From positions 124,001 through 188,000 of the forward strand of contig NZ_JAOCAH010000002.1 of the NCBI RefSeq assembly GCF_029839275.1: a stretch of DNA of 64,000 nt, read 5' to 3'. The notes under the pieces are model-generated. The model was not told the origin of the DNA. It saw only the letters and a list, made by a program, of their open reading frames with translations, and searched no databases. The position numbers and the translations under genes were made by a program. Origin of the DNA: Pseudomonas sp. GD03944 (GTDB lineage: Bacteria > Pseudomonadota > Gammaproteobacteria > Pseudomonadales > Pseudomonadaceae). Shown here one piece after another: positions 1 to 8,526 of this stretch; the stretch's first letter is position 1; each line of letters begins with the position of its first letter.

Positions 1-143
1 TGGAACAGGTCGTAGAGACCGGCGACCAGGCACACCAGCGACGTCAGGAAATACGTCGCCGCTGCCATGCCGAAACGCTTCAGCAGCAGGTTTTGCAGAG
101 ATCGCTGAGTGACCCGCTGGCTGCTTGCGCTCAAGGGCTCCAT
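1..143 (-). CDS. SadC-like membrane diguanylate cyclase, N-terminal fragment
   Basis: Only the first 47 codons lie in the window; the gene runs off the left edge. The protein starts MEPLSASSQRV and enters a hydrophobic stretch (around residues 26-45, AATYFLTSLVCLVAGLY) that looks like a first transmembrane helix. It is divergent from a class I fumarase. In P. aeruginosa the gene next to this fumarase is sadC, a diguanylate cyclase with N-terminal membrane helices and a C-terminal GGDEF domain. The identification therefore rests on gene order plus the membrane-type N-terminus; the GGDEF part is not visible. Confidence 0.55.
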   Translation of the reverse strand, partial: MEPLSASSQRVTQRSLQNLLLKRFGMAAATYFLTSLVCLVAGLYDLF

Positions 144-351
144 CCCATACCGGCATCTAGCCACTACTGTAACGCCGTGATCACAAATTTCCTAGCTGGA
201 AGTAGGGGTATGACCGACCAAGGTCGACCGTCGGCGGGTGTCCCCCCTGCGCGCTGCGCGGTATACTGCCGCGCCTTTTTTACCGCACTCCATGCGCCGG
301 CTCGTGATCCGGCGCCTCAAGAAGTTCCTGCCCTACAAAGGAGCGCCAAGC

Positions 352-1875
352 ATGACCGTGATCAAGCAAGACGACCTGATCCAGAGCGTCGCCGATGCCC
401 TGCAGTTCATCTCCTACTACCACCCCGTGGACTTCATCCAGGCCATGCACGAGGCCTACCTGAAGGAAGAGTCGCCGGCCGCCCGCGATTCCATGGCCCA
501 GATCCTGATCAACTCGCGCATGTGCGCCACCGGTCACCGCCCGATCTGCCAGGACACCGGCATCGTCACCGTCTTCATCAAGGTCGGCATGGACGTCCGC
601 TGGGACGGCGCCACCATGAGCGTCGACGACATGATCAACGAGGGCGTGCGCCGCGCCTACAACCTGCCGGAAAACGTCCTGCGCGCCTCGATCCTGGCCG
701 ACCCGGCCGGTGCCCGCAAGAACACCAAGGACAACACCCCGGCGGTGATCCACTACTCCATCGTCCCGGGCGACAAGGTCGAAGTGGACGTCGCGGCCAA
801 GGGCGGCGGCTCCGAGAACAAGTCGAAGATGGCCATGCTCAACCCGTCCGACTCGATCGTCGACTGGGTACTCAAGACCGTGCCGACCATGGGCGCTGGC
901 TGGTGCCCGCCGGGCATGCTCGGCATCGGCATCGGCGGCACCGCCGAGAAAGCCGCGGTGATGGCCAAGGAAGTGCTCATGGAGCACATCGACATCCATG
1001 AACTGCAGGCCCGCGGCCCGCAGAACAAGATCGAAGAACTGCGCCTGGAGCTGTTCGAGAAGGTCAACCAGCTGGGCATCGGCGCCCAGGGCCTGGGCGG
1101 CCTGACCACGGTGCTCGATGTGAAGATCATGGATTACCCGACCCACGCTGCCTCCCTGCCGGTGTGCATGATCCCAAACTGCGCCGCCACCCGTCACGCC
1201 CATTTCGTGCTCGACGGCTCCGGCCCGGCCGAGCTGGAAGCGCCGGACCTGGACGCCTACCCGGAAATCGTCTGGGAAGCCGGCCCGAGCGCCCGCCGTG
1301 TCGACCTCGACACCCTGACCCCGGAAGACGTGCAGAGCTGGAAGCCGGGCGAAACCGTCCTGCTCAATGGCAAGATGCTCACCGGCCGCGACGCCGCGCA
1401 CAAGCGCATGGTCGACATGCTGAACAAGGGTGAAACCCTGCCGGTGGACCTCAAGGGTCGCTTCATCTATTACGTCGGCCCGGTCGACCCGGTGCGTGAA
1501 GAAGTGGTTGGCCCAGCGGGCCCGACCACTGCGACGCGTATGGACAAGTTCACCCGCCAGATCCTCGAAAGCACCGGCCTGCTGGGCATGATCGGCAAGT
1601 CCGAGCGTGGCCCGATCGCCATCGACGCGATCAAGGACAACAAGGCCGTGTACCTGATGGCCGTCGGCGGCGCCGCCTACCTGGTGGCCCAGGCGATCAA
1701 GAAGTCCCGCGTGGTGGCCTTCGCCGAGCTGGGCATGGAAGCCATCTACGAGTTCGAAGTGAAAGACATGCCGGTCACCGTGGCCGTCGACACCCAGGGC
1801 GAATCGGTGCACATCACCGGCCCGGCGATCTGGAACAAGAAGATCGCCGACAGCCTGGCGGTGGAAATCAAGTAA
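352..1875 (+). CDS. fumA: Class I fumarate hydratase
   Basis: Iron-sulfur fumarase (507 residues, the usual length) interconverting fumarate and L-malate in the cytosolic TCA cycle. The N-terminal alpha-type region carries GHRPICQDTG (about residues 61-70) and the central region has PNCAATRH; both contain cysteines expected to bind the [4Fe-4S] cluster. The C-terminal beta-type domain is complete (GPVDPVREEVVGPAGPTT onward). The open frame extends upstream to 238, but the ATG at 352 follows a good AAGGAG site and gives the family N-terminus MTVIKQDDLIQS. The gene stands alone, divergent from the SadC-like gene, and ends in a strong terminator. A TATACT -10-like hexamer lies at 262-267. Confidence 0.96.
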   Translation: MTVIKQDDLIQSVADALQFISYYHPVDFIQAMHEAYLKEESPAARDSMAQILINSRMCATGHRPICQDTGIVTVFIKVGMDVRWDGATMSVDDMINEGVRRAYNLPENVLRASILADPAGARKNTKDNTPAVIHYSIVPGDKVEVDVAAKGGGSENKSKMAMLNPSDSIVDWVLKTVPTMGAGWCPPGMLGIGIGGTAEKAAVMAKEVLMEHIDIHELQARGPQNKIEELRLELFEKVNQLGIGAQGLGGLTTVLDVKIMDYPTHAASLPVCMIPNCAATRHAHFVLDGSGPAELEAPDLDAYPEIVWEAGPSARRVDLDTLTPEDVQSWKPGETVLLNGKMLTGRDAAHKRMVDMLNKGETLPVDLKGRFIYYVGPVDPVREEVVGPAGPTTATRMDKFTRQILESTGLLGMIGKSERGPIAIDAIKDNKAVYLMAVGGAAYLVAQAIKKSRVVAFAELGMEAIYEFEVKDMPVTVAVDTQGESVHITGPAIWNKKIADSLAVEIK

Positions 1876-1888
1876 CACCCGCTGCACA

Positions 1889-1920
1889 TGAAAAAGCCCG
1901 GCCAATGCCGGGCTTTTTCA
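1889..1920 (+). terminator. Rho-independent terminator after fumarase
   Basis: A 12-bp GC-rich stem (AAAAAGCCCGGC pairing with GCCGGGCTTTTT) with a CAAT loop, ending in T residues, starts 14 bp after the fumarase stop codon. Confidence 0.9.
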
Positions 1921-1958
1921 TGCACCAAAGAAATGCCTGTCGCGGTAGGAGTGGCTTG

Positions 1959-1986
1959 CTGTAGGAGCGGGCTTGCCCGCGAGCTC
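1959..1986. repeat. REP element
   Basis: Contains GTAGGAGCGGGCTTGCCCGC followed by GAGCTC, the imperfect palindrome typical of Pseudomonas REP sequences. A degenerate partial copy (GGTAGGAGTGGCTTG) directly precedes it. The rest of the gap up to the small ORF at 2138 has no feature I am confident of, only a possible minus-strand hydrophobic peptide frame (2011-2079, listed under findings). Confidence 0.8.
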
Positions 1987-2137
1987 TTCATCACCCCACC
2001 ACCTACGTGCCTACCACGCCCCAACCATCCCTACCCAATAACCGAACCCGATCACCCCGATAGCGACAATCCAGTTCACCGCGCCCCCTGCCTGCGTCGA
2101 TCATCGCCCTCCACATTCATCGCAGAGGGAACACCCC

Positions 2138-2239
2138 ATGACCTTGCTCAAGCACCTCGTTCAGCGCATTCGCCCAACGTCCCAGTCCGCTGCACCAGAA
2201 GCCCAGGAACCGCACCCCAACTTCTGGATGTATCAGTGA
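2138..2239 (+). CDS. Putative 33-residue small protein
   Basis: Short open frame starting MTLLKHLVQRI and ending PHPNFWMYQ, preceded by an AGAGGGA ribosome-binding sequence eight bases before the ATG. The N-terminal third is basic and amphipathic; the rest is Pro/Ala/Gln rich with an aromatic tail. It converges on the ribbon-helix-helix gene, with three bases between the two stop codons. The good ribosome-binding site is the main support. I do not recognise a family; conservation in related genomes would decide whether it is translated. Confidence 0.4.
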   Translation: MTLLKHLVQRIRPTSQSAAPEAQEPHPNFWMYQ

Positions 2240-2242
2240 GCC

Positions 2243-2545
2243 TCAACCGGCGCTGCTCACCACCCGCAACGGCTGCACCCGCCCGGCCTTCTGCGCCAGG
2301 AAACGGCTGCAACTGACCCGCAGGAACGAGGCGAAGTTGACCACCTCGCCCCGGTACTCCATGACCTCGTCATAGAGTTTGGTGATCAGCTGGTTGGTGG
2401 TCATGCCGTCGGTTTCGGCGATCTCGCGCAGGATGTCCCAGAACTGGTTCTCCAGGCGCAGGGTGGTCACCACCCCGCGGATGCGCAACGAGCGCGAGCG
2501 CGACTCGTAGAGAATCGGGTCGGCTTTGACGTACAGCTCGCACAT
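2243..2545 (-). CDS. Ribbon-helix-helix domain protein
   Basis: A 100-residue protein resembling the RHH_4-type ribbon-helix-helix family, which usually binds DNA as a dimer. A strand-like segment (RGVVTTLRLENQFWDILREI, about 23-42) is followed by helix-turn and helix (TDGMTTNQLITKLYDEV, about 45-61). Together they match the MetJ/Arc fold arrangement. It sits 12 bp downstream of the DJ-1/PfpI gene on the same strand and is probably co-transcribed. The regulated target is unknown. Confidence 0.75.
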   Translation of the reverse strand: MCELYVKADPILYESRSRSLRIRGVVTTLRLENQFWDILREIAETDGMTTNQLITKLYDEVMEYRGEVVNFASFLRVSCSRFLAQKAGRVQPLRVVSSAG

Positions 2546-2557
2546 GGCGGCCTCCGG

Positions 2558-3139
2558 TCAGGGTTTGATTTCGGTCCCGAGCACCTGCAGGAAACCCGCC
2601 AGCCAGGTCGGGTGCGCCGGCCAGGCCGGGGCGGTCACCAGGTTGCCCTGGATGTGGGCGTGGTCCACCGCGATCTCCATGTAGGTGCCGCCGGCCAAGC
2701 GCACTTCAGGCGCACAGGCCGGGTAGGCGCTGCACTCGCGGCCCTTGAGCACACCGGCCGCCGCCAGCAGCTGCGCGCCATGGCACACCGCCGCGATGGG
2801 TTTCCCGGCCTTGTCGAAGGCTTGCACCAGCGCCAGCACCTCCGGGTTCAGGCGCAGGTACTCCGGCGCCCGGCCGCCCGGGATCAGCAGTCCCTGGTAA
2901 TCCTCAGCGCTGACCTTGGCGAAATCGAAGTTCAGGGCGAAGTTGTGCCCCGGCTTCTCGCTGTAGGTCTGGTCGCCTTCGAAATCATGGATGGCGGTGC
3001 GCACCGCCTGCCCGGCGACCTTGTCCGGGCACACCGCGTGCACCGTATGGCCGACCATCTGCAGCGCCTGGAACGGCACCATCACTTCGTAGTCCTCGAC
3101 GTAATCGCCGACCAGCATCAGGATCTTTTTCGCACTCAT
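2558..3139 (-). CDS. DJ-1/PfpI family protein
   Basis: A 193-residue class I glutamine-amidotransferase-like fold protein of the DJ-1/PfpI family, whose members act as proteases, deglycases, hydratases or stress chaperones. The nucleophile elbow is AAVCHGAQ with Cys119-His120. A conserved acidic residue lies near the N-terminus in GDYVEDYE. The ATG at 3139 follows a GGAGAA ribosome-binding site and gives the family start [18 protein letters not shown]; the longer open frame upstream is not needed. It precedes the ribbon-helix-helix gene. The actual substrate cannot be told from sequence. Confidence 0.85.
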   Translation of the reverse strand: MSAKKILMLVGDYVEDYEVMVPFQALQMVGHTVHAVCPDKVAGQAVRTAIHDFEGDQTYSEKPGHNFALNFDFAKVSAEDYQGLLIPGGRAPEYLRLNPEVLALVQAFDKAGKPIAAVCHGAQLLAAAGVLKGRECSAYPACAPEVRLAGGTYMEIAVDHAHIQGNLVTAPAWPAHPTWLAGFLQVLGTEIKP

Positions 3140-3240
3140 GGCCGTTCTCCGGGCTCGGTGGATGAGCCAGCAGTATTCGCCGCTTTCGCAGCCGTCGGGT
3201 AATAGCCTAGAACTACGTGGAAAAAAATCCGGCCGGCGGA

Positions 3241-4398
3241 TTAGCGGCGGCGATCGAGCAAATTGACCACCAGGCGATCCAGCCAGCCCCACACCCGCTG
3301 CTGCGCCCGCCGCCACCAGGGCCGTGCGCGCCAATGGGCCATGTCCACCTCACGGCTTTCGGCGAAATCCGCCTGCAGGCTGGCCATCACCGCCGCGGTC
3401 AGCTCCGGGTCGAGGGCCTCGACGTTGGCGTCTAGGTTGAAACGCAGGTTCCAGTGATCGAAGTTGCACGAGCCGACGCTGACCCAGTCGTCCACCAGCA
3501 CCATCTTCAGGTGCAAAAAGCGCGGCTGGTACTCGAAGATCTTCACCCCGGCCTTGAGCAGGCGCGGGTAGTAGCGCTGGCCGGCATAGCGCACCGGCGG
3601 GTTGTCGGTGTAGCGGCCGGCGAGCAGCAGCCGCACGTCCACGCCCCGGGCGGCGGCCTTGCGCAGGGCCCGGCGGACCTTCCAGGTCGGCAGGAAATAC
3701 GGCGTGGCGAACCAGATACGGCCTTTGGCGTGCTGCAGGGCGCGCACCAGCGACTGCAGGATGTCCCGGTGCTGGCGCGAGTCGGCGTAGGCCACGCGCC
3801 CCAGCCCTGCCTCCGCCGCCGGAATCAGCGGCAGGCGTCCCAGGCCCATGGGCAGCGAGGGACGCCAGGCGAAGCGCGCATGGCAGGCGTGCCACTGGTG
3901 GTCGAACAGCTGCTGCCAATCCAGCACCAGCGGGCCGCTCATCTCGACCATGGTTTCGCGCCAGGCGCTCTGTTCGTCACCCGGCACCCAGAATTCATCG
4001 GTGGCACCGGTACCGCCGACGAAGGCCGATTGCCGATCGACCACCAGCAGCTTGCGGTGGTCCCGGTAGAAATTGCGCCAGCCGCGGCGCCAGCGCAGCG
4101 GGTTGTACCAGCGCACCTGGACCTTGGAAGCCAGCAGGCGATCGCGGTCGGCGGGCAGGATGCCCTGGGCACCGAAATCATCGAACAGGCAGCGCACCGC
4201 AACGCCCCGCTCCGCCGCGGCTATCAGCGCGGTGAACAGCACCTCGCAACAGGCGCCCCGTTCCAGCAGGTACAGCTCCAGTTCGACCTGGTGCTGCGCG
4301 GCGTCGATGGCCTCGAGCATGCGCGGGAAGAACACCGGCCCGTCGTTGAGCAACGCAAACCGGTTGCCACTGCGCCAGGGGAACACCATGCCGGGCAT
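3241..4398 (-). CDS. clsB: Phospholipase D-like cardiolipin synthase (ClsB type)
   Basis: A 385-residue enzyme with two HxKxxxxD motifs of the phospholipase D superfamily: HRKLLVVD (114-121) and HLKMVLVD (296-303), each followed by the expected Gly/Ser-Asn tail. It lacks N-terminal membrane helices, which fits ClsB-type synthases rather than ClsA. The expected role is transfer of phosphatidyl groups to make cardiolipin or related phospholipids. Its start codon overlaps the stop codon of the upstream yceI-like gene (ATGA), so the two are translationally coupled. The exact lipid substrate is inferred from the family. Confidence 0.85.
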   Translation of the reverse strand: MPGMVFPWRSGNRFALLNDGPVFFPRMLEAIDAAQHQVELELYLLERGACCEVLFTALIAAAERGVAVRCLFDDFGAQGILPADRDRLLASKVQVRWYNPLRWRRGWRNFYRDHRKLLVVDRQSAFVGGTGATDEFWVPGDEQSAWRETMVEMSGPLVLDWQQLFDHQWHACHARFAWRPSLPMGLGRLPLIPAAEAGLGRVAYADSRQHRDILQSLVRALQHAKGRIWFATPYFLPTWKVRRALRKAAARGVDVRLLLAGRYTDNPPVRYAGQRYYPRLLKAGVKIFEYQPRFLHLKMVLVDDWVSVGSCNFDHWNLRFNLDANVEALDPELTAAVMASLQADFAESREVDMAHWRARPWWRRAQQRVWGWLDRLVVNLLDRRR

Positions 4399-4973
4399 CA
4401 GCGCTCCGTGAAAATCAGCACGGCACTGACCGGCACGGCCAGGCTGATCGCCGACAGGCCGGCCACTTCGCGCAGGCGCTCGACGCCGGGCGCGAGGTCG
4501 AAGGCATCGAGGTGCAGCACCAGCGGCGCCAGGGTCACCACCTGGAAGCGGCGGTCGTCCAGGCGCGTGGCCAGCAACTCGGCGTCCAGGCGCTGCTCGC
4601 GACCGTGCAGGCTGATGGTCAGTGGTAGGCGCAGTTCCAGCTGGGCACCGGGGGCCAGGGTGCTGATCGGCCCCAGGTCTAGATCGGTCTCGACCTTCGC
4701 TTCGGCGAACTGCCGGGTGTCGAACAACAGGCTGCGCAGGCGCTCGTCACGCAGGGCGATGCCGGTGCTGACCGACTCCAGGTCCACCCGCAGGCGCGCC
4801 TTGCCGGCGTCGCTGACCTGGCCGTGCAACGTCAGGAAGCGATGCACTTCCGAGACGTTGACCGCCTTGGTGGAAATGAACGACAGCCGCGACGACTCGT
4901 TGTCCAGGTACCAGCCGGCCTGTGCCGGTAGCGCCATGCATGCCGTCGTGATCAGGGCGAAGAGCCTGCGCAT
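4398..4973 (-). CDS. YceI family periplasmic protein
   Basis: A 191-residue secreted protein with a clear signal peptide (MRRLFALITTACMALPAQA, cleavage before GWYLDNESS). The mature part has the YceI beta-barrel pattern: short alternating strands and the segment RLDAELLATRLDDRRFQVVT. YceI proteins form lipocalin-like dimers that bind isoprenoid-type lipids in the periplasm. An in-frame ATG lies 60 bp upstream, but the start at 4973 places the signal peptide at the N-terminus. Coupled to the PLD gene downstream. Confidence 0.82.
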   Translation of the reverse strand: MRRLFALITTACMALPAQAGWYLDNESSRLSFISTKAVNVSEVHRFLTLHGQVSDAGKARLRVDLESVSTGIALRDERLRSLLFDTRQFAEAKVETDLDLGPISTLAPGAQLELRLPLTISLHGREQRLDAELLATRLDDRRFQVVTLAPLVLHLDAFDLAPGVERLREVAGLSAISLAVPVSAVLIFTER

Positions 4974-5048
4974 AAATCCTCGAACATCAACCGATCCAGG
5001 CGCCACGATAGCGACCCGGCCGGTGCGTTGCAAAGCCCGTTACGGCCC

Positions 5049-5387
5049 TCAGCGTTCCGGCAGCGGCAGCGCCTCGGGCAACAACTGGCAGCCCTGGCGC
5101 GGGCTCAGCCACTGCGCGCTCTGGGTGCTGCCCAGGCCACGGGCGGTCACGCGCTTGTTGGCCGCATCGTCGAAGAAGCCGCTCAGGGGCACGTACTGCT
5201 CGACGTAGGCCAGGCAGTACTCCGCCGGGTTGTTCATGACGTAGCGGCAGGAGCAGTACTCCTTGGCCGAATAGGCCCCAATGATGCCGGGGAACGCCTG
5301 CAGGTGGGTGCGGTTGCTCCAGGCCAGGGCCAGGAGCAGCACAACGACCAGCAGCAACAGCGAGGTGAACGGACGGCGGCGGATCAT
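5049..5387 (-). CDS. Small membrane-anchored protein of unknown function
   Basis: A 112-residue protein starting with a basic tip (MIRRRPF) and one hydrophobic helix (about 8-24, LLLLVVVLLLALAW), so it is probably anchored in the inner membrane with a periplasmic C-terminal part. The soluble part contains five cysteines, three of them in KEYCSCRYV and EYCLAY. That suggests disulfides or metal binding. Its start overlaps the stop of the upstream serine hydrolase by four bases (ATGA), so the two genes are translationally coupled and may work together. I do not recognise a named family. Confidence 0.75.
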   Translation of the reverse strand: MIRRRPFTSLLLLVVVLLLALAWSNRTHLQAFPGIIGAYSAKEYCSCRYVMNNPAEYCLAYVEQYVPLSGFFDDAANKRVTARGLGSTQSAQWLSPRQGCQLLPEALPLPER

Positions 5388-6505
5388 GGCTGCACCTCCT
5401 CGGCAAAGGCGGCGGTCACGCGTTTCAGCAGTTCGTTGTGCTGGTAGCTGCCATCGCGGTCATCGGCGTAGCGCACCACCACCAGCTTTTCTGTCGGCAG
5501 CACATACAGCGCCTGCCCCCAGTGGCCGAGCGCGGCGAAGGTATTGCCCGGTGCATCCGGCCAGGGCTTGGCGATGGCGCCCACGGCGGCGTTCAACCAC
5601 CACTGGCCACCGGGCACCGCGTCGCCAGCCTTGTCCGGTTGCGGCTGGTAGTTAGCGAACGGCGTGCGGTTGAACTCGACCCAGGCCTTGGGCAGCACCT
5701 GGCGCTCCTGCCAGCGGCCGTCGCGCTGCATCAGCAGGCCGATGCGCGCCAGGTCGCGGGCGGTGAGGTAGGCGTAGGACGAACCGACGAAGGTCCCGGC
5801 GGCATCGGTTTCCCAGACCGCCGAGGTGATGCCGATCGGCTCGAACAGCGCGGTCCAGGGGTAGTCAGCGTAGTTGCCCTGGGGCCCCAGCATGCCGCGT
5901 AGCGCGGCGGACAGCACGTTGCTGTCGCCGCTGGAGTAACGGAAGCGCTGGCCCGGCGCGGCATCGGCCTCATGTTCGGCGGCGAACTGCGCCATGTCGC
6001 TGCGACCGCGGGTGTAGAGCATCGCCACCACCGAGGATTTCAGCGGCGCGTATTCGTAGTCTTCCTGCCAGTCGAGCCCGGAGGCCCAGTTCAGCAGGTG
6101 GCCGACCTTGACCCCGGGGTGCCGGGCGAACGGCGGGTAATACTCGGCGGCCGGCGCATCGAGCTTGAAACGCCCTTCGCCATAAGCCACGCCGAGCACG
6201 GTGGCCATGATGCTCTTGCTGATCGACCAGGTCAGGTGCGGCGTGTCGACCTGGGTCGGCCCGGCATAACGCTCGTAGACCAGGATGCCGTCGCGGATCA
6301 CCAGCAGGGCGTCGGTGCGCACGCCCTGGCGGGTCGCGTCATCACGCGCGGGGAAGGCATAGGCGTCCAGCGCCTCGATGGCCGGGCTGCCGGCGATCTT
6401 GGTCCGCGGCCACTCGGTGGTGGGCCAGGCCTCGGCCAGGGCCAGTCCAGGGGTCATCGCCACGGTCAGCGCGAGCGTCAACCGGCGCAGCAGGGAAGCG
6501 GGCAT
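5384..6505 (-). CDS. Serine hydrolase, beta-lactamase (class C)/PBP-like family
   Basis: A 373-residue exported enzyme of the beta-lactamase-related serine hydrolase family. The signal peptide is MPASLLRRLTLALTVAMTPG plus LALA. The catalytic SxxK is Ser94-Ile-Ser-Lys97 in TWSISKSIM; a YSSGDSN segment follows at the YxN position, and GHWGQ sits where the third motif is expected. A GTG start 15 bp upstream (6520) is possible, but the ATG at 6505 has the better-spaced GAGAGG site. Esterase, amidase or peptidase activity are all possible. The downstream anchored protein overlaps it by four bases. Confidence 0.85.
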   Translation of the reverse strand: MPASLLRRLTLALTVAMTPGLALAEAWPTTEWPRTKIAGSPAIEALDAYAFPARDDATRQGVRTDALLVIRDGILVYERYAGPTQVDTPHLTWSISKSIMATVLGVAYGEGRFKLDAPAAEYYPPFARHPGVKVGHLLNWASGLDWQEDYEYAPLKSSVVAMLYTRGRSDMAQFAAEHEADAAPGQRFRYSSGDSNVLSAALRGMLGPQGNYADYPWTALFEPIGITSAVWETDAAGTFVGSSYAYLTARDLARIGLLMQRDGRWQERQVLPKAWVEFNRTPFANYQPQPDKAGDAVPGGQWWLNAAVGAIAKPWPDAPGNTFAALGHWGQALYVLPTEKLVVVRYADDRDGSYQHNELLKRVTAAFAEEVQP

Positions 6506-6613
6506 TGGAACGCCTCTCACGAATCAGGAGGCCGGCACCCTATCACGGCTGAAATGACAGTAAAAAGCGCCGAACGCGCCGAGTCAGCGGGCTATTCGGC
6601 GCAAAACGTCAGT

Positions 6614-7399
6614 TCACTTGGGCAGGCGGTAGTCGTCCGGCCCCATCAGGTCCAGGCCGCATTCGAGGTTTTCGATCCAGTACAGGAATGCGCTGATCAT
6701 TTCTTGTCCCACGAACGGCCGGCCGTGCTGCGGCACGATCATCTCGATGTCCATGTCCCGCACCATCGCGGCCCACAGGCGGCAGGCCTTGTTGCCCGCC
6801 ATGTAGCGGCGGTGGAAGCCCTCCATGTTCGGCACATGGTTGACGAAGTCCTGCACCGGACTGGCGTCGTCCACCATCGAGGCGCCCATGTCGCCGGAGA
6901 ACAGGATCTTGCTGACCGGGTCGTACAGCTGGAAGTTGCCCACCGAGTGCAGGAAGTGCGCCGGCACCGCCTTCAGGCTGCAGCGCCCGAGCGGAATCGA
7001 CTGCCCGCGGTCCGGCAGCGCGATGATGCGGTCGTAGGTGGAAATGCCGTGGTTGATCGACAGGTAGTTGGCCGTGAGGTGCGGCAGGAAACGCGCCCAC
7101 AGCTTGGAGCAGATGACCCGCGCCCCGGTGTGCAGCAGCCACTTGTCCAGGGAGGCGATGATGTCCGGGTCCTGGTGCGAGGCGAAGATGTAGGTCAGGT
7201 CCTGCACCGGGATGAACCGCGACAGCCCCAGCGACAGCGGCGTGTAGGTCAGGTCGCCGCCCGGGTCGAGCAGCAGGTACTGGCCGTGGTCGGTGATCAG
7301 AAACTGATTGGACTGCACCCCCTCGCCGCTGACCAGATCATCAAACATCAAGCATTGGTGACTGCCGTTGTCGAACAGCACGATAGGTTCGCGTCGCAT
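6614..7399 (-). CDS. Stand-alone diiron metallo-beta-lactamase-fold protein (ODP-like)
   Basis: A 261-residue cytosolic protein with the metallo-beta-lactamase fold of flavodiiron proteins but no flavodoxin or rubredoxin domain. Putative metal ligands are His75-x-Asp77-x-Asp79 (SHQDPD), His151 (HFLHSVGN), Asp170 (FSGDMGA) and His225 (PQHGRPF). This pattern matches oxygen-binding diiron proteins (ODP), which bind O2 reversibly or act in oxygen/NO handling, often as sensor domains. Monocistronic, with an isolated minus-strand position. Whether it senses or reduces O2 cannot be told from sequence. Confidence 0.8.
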   Translation of the reverse strand: MRREPIVLFDNGSHQCLMFDDLVSGEGVQSNQFLITDHGQYLLLDPGGDLTYTPLSLGLSRFIPVQDLTYIFASHQDPDIIASLDKWLLHTGARVICSKLWARFLPHLTANYLSINHGISTYDRIIALPDRGQSIPLGRCSLKAVPAHFLHSVGNFQLYDPVSKILFSGDMGASMVDDASPVQDFVNHVPNMEGFHRRYMAGNKACRLWAAMVRDMDIEMIVPQHGRPFVGQEMISAFLYWIENLECGLDLMGPDDYRLPK

Positions 7400-7489
7400 G
7401 GAGGGCTCTCTGTCTAAACCACGCGACTCTAGCCCCGGCGCCCCTCCGGCTTACTGATCTGGATCAAGGCTTTGGTGAGCGGCTGCCGC

Positions 7490-8377
7490 TCACCCCAGGG
7501 TCAGCGCCGCCTTCGCCTTCTCCAGGCGCTTGGCGCGGGCCGCCGCGGCCAGCTGCAGGATGCCCTTGTCGCGCGCCCACAACCCGACCCACTGCGCAGG
7601 TCCGGCGGCGAAGGCGGCATCGAGTTCCGTCTCCAGACTGGCGAACTGGGCGTACACCCCGGCCAGCATCAGGTGCGTGGCCGGTGCCGCCGGCGGCAGG
7701 CGCGTCACCTCGGCGCAGCCGGCCAGCACGCCGAGCAGGCGCAGCTGAACGGGCTGCGGCCAGGCGCACCGTTGCCCGATACCACTCAGCCAGGCGCACA
7801 GGGCCGTGAGCACATAGGTGTCTTCGATGCTGCGAAACGGCTTCACGTAGGCGTCCCAACCGTCGCCCGGCAGGCGCTCGCACTGGGCGTCCTCCAGGTG
7901 CAGGCGGCCATGGTCGATATCCGGCACCAGGGGCAGTGCCGGCAGCCGCTCCACCCGTACCCCGGGCGCGCCGTTGCGCACCACGCCCAGCGCCAGCTTC
8001 ACACCGTCCCCCGGCGCCTCTTCCCGGGCCGCCACCAGCAGCCAGTCGGCGGCGCTGGCCGCGGTGACGAAATCCTTGCGCCCGTTCAGGCTCAGGCCGT
8101 CGAGCCGGGTGTGCATGTCCGCCGGGCGCACGCTGCGGTTCTCCGTGGCGCACAGGGCGCCGAGCGAGCGCGGTGCCGACGGCCAGAGCACGCGCAACGC
8201 ACTCTGGTAACCGGCGAGGAACGCCAGGCCCGGCGTGGCCGCCAGGCGACCACCCAGCACCGCCAGTTCGAGGGCGGAACACTGGCCTGCACGCGCCAGC
8301 AACTGGGCGTACCACTCGTCCAGGCTGGCCTGCTCGGGCAGGTGGCCATCGGTCTGTAACAAGGTCGGCCAGGGCAT
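7490..8377 (-). CDS. Acyl-CoA-dehydrogenase-like protein
   Basis: A 295-residue protein related to the acyl-CoA dehydrogenase family but shorter than the usual 380 or so residues. The middle part has the typical beta-domain wording ([20 protein letters not shown], then [11 protein letters not shown]). The C-terminal four-helix part is reduced, and no clear catalytic glutamate segment is visible. The ATG at 8377 has a GAGGAG site six bases upstream; an in-frame ATG 39 bp upstream is less likely. It diverges from olsB. It may act on an acyl-CoA, or be a non-catalytic relative. Confidence 0.75.
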   Translation of the reverse strand: MPWPTLLQTDGHLPEQASLDEWYAQLLARAGQCSALELAVLGGRLAATPGLAFLAGYQSALRVLWPSAPRSLGALCATENRSVRPADMHTRLDGLSLNGRKDFVTAASAADWLLVAAREEAPGDGVKLALGVVRNGAPGVRVERLPALPLVPDIDHGRLHLEDAQCERLPGDGWDAYVKPFRSIEDTYVLTALCAWLSGIGQRCAWPQPVQLRLLGVLAGCAEVTRLPPAAPATHLMLAGVYAQFASLETELDAAFAAGPAQWVGLWARDKGILQLAAAARAKRLEKAKAALTLG

Positions 8378-8409
8378 GCACAACTCCTCGGTTTCGGGGT
8401 CTTGGTCCG

Positions 8410-8439
8410 GCGTCACACAAGCATCACCAAAGCTTCACA
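8410..8439 (+). promoter_or_regulatory. Three Pho-box-like direct repeats upstream of olsB
   Basis: Three 7-bp half-sites, GCGTCAC (8410-8416), GCATCAC (8421-8427) and GCTTCAC (8432-8438), are spaced exactly 11 bp apart with 4-bp spacers ACAA and CAAA. That is the architecture of PhoB sites (CTGTCAT repeats every 11 bp). Ornithine-lipid synthesis is known to be phosphate-starvation induced in Pseudomonas, which fits. A good -10 at the ideal distance is not obvious; TAGCCT at 8460-8465 is one possibility. Confidence 0.55.
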
Positions 8440-8526
8440 GTGGTGACACTCGTCCTGCCTAGCCTGAGCTTGCCCAACAAGATCGACCGGCTGCAACCCA
8501 CAAAGCCGGCTTACGGAGGCATAGGC

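Noticed and set aside
238..351. Upstream start giving fumarase 38 extra residues
   Set aside because: The extension is Arg-rich, unlike the family, overlaps the probable promoter, and the ATG at 352 has the ribosome-binding site.
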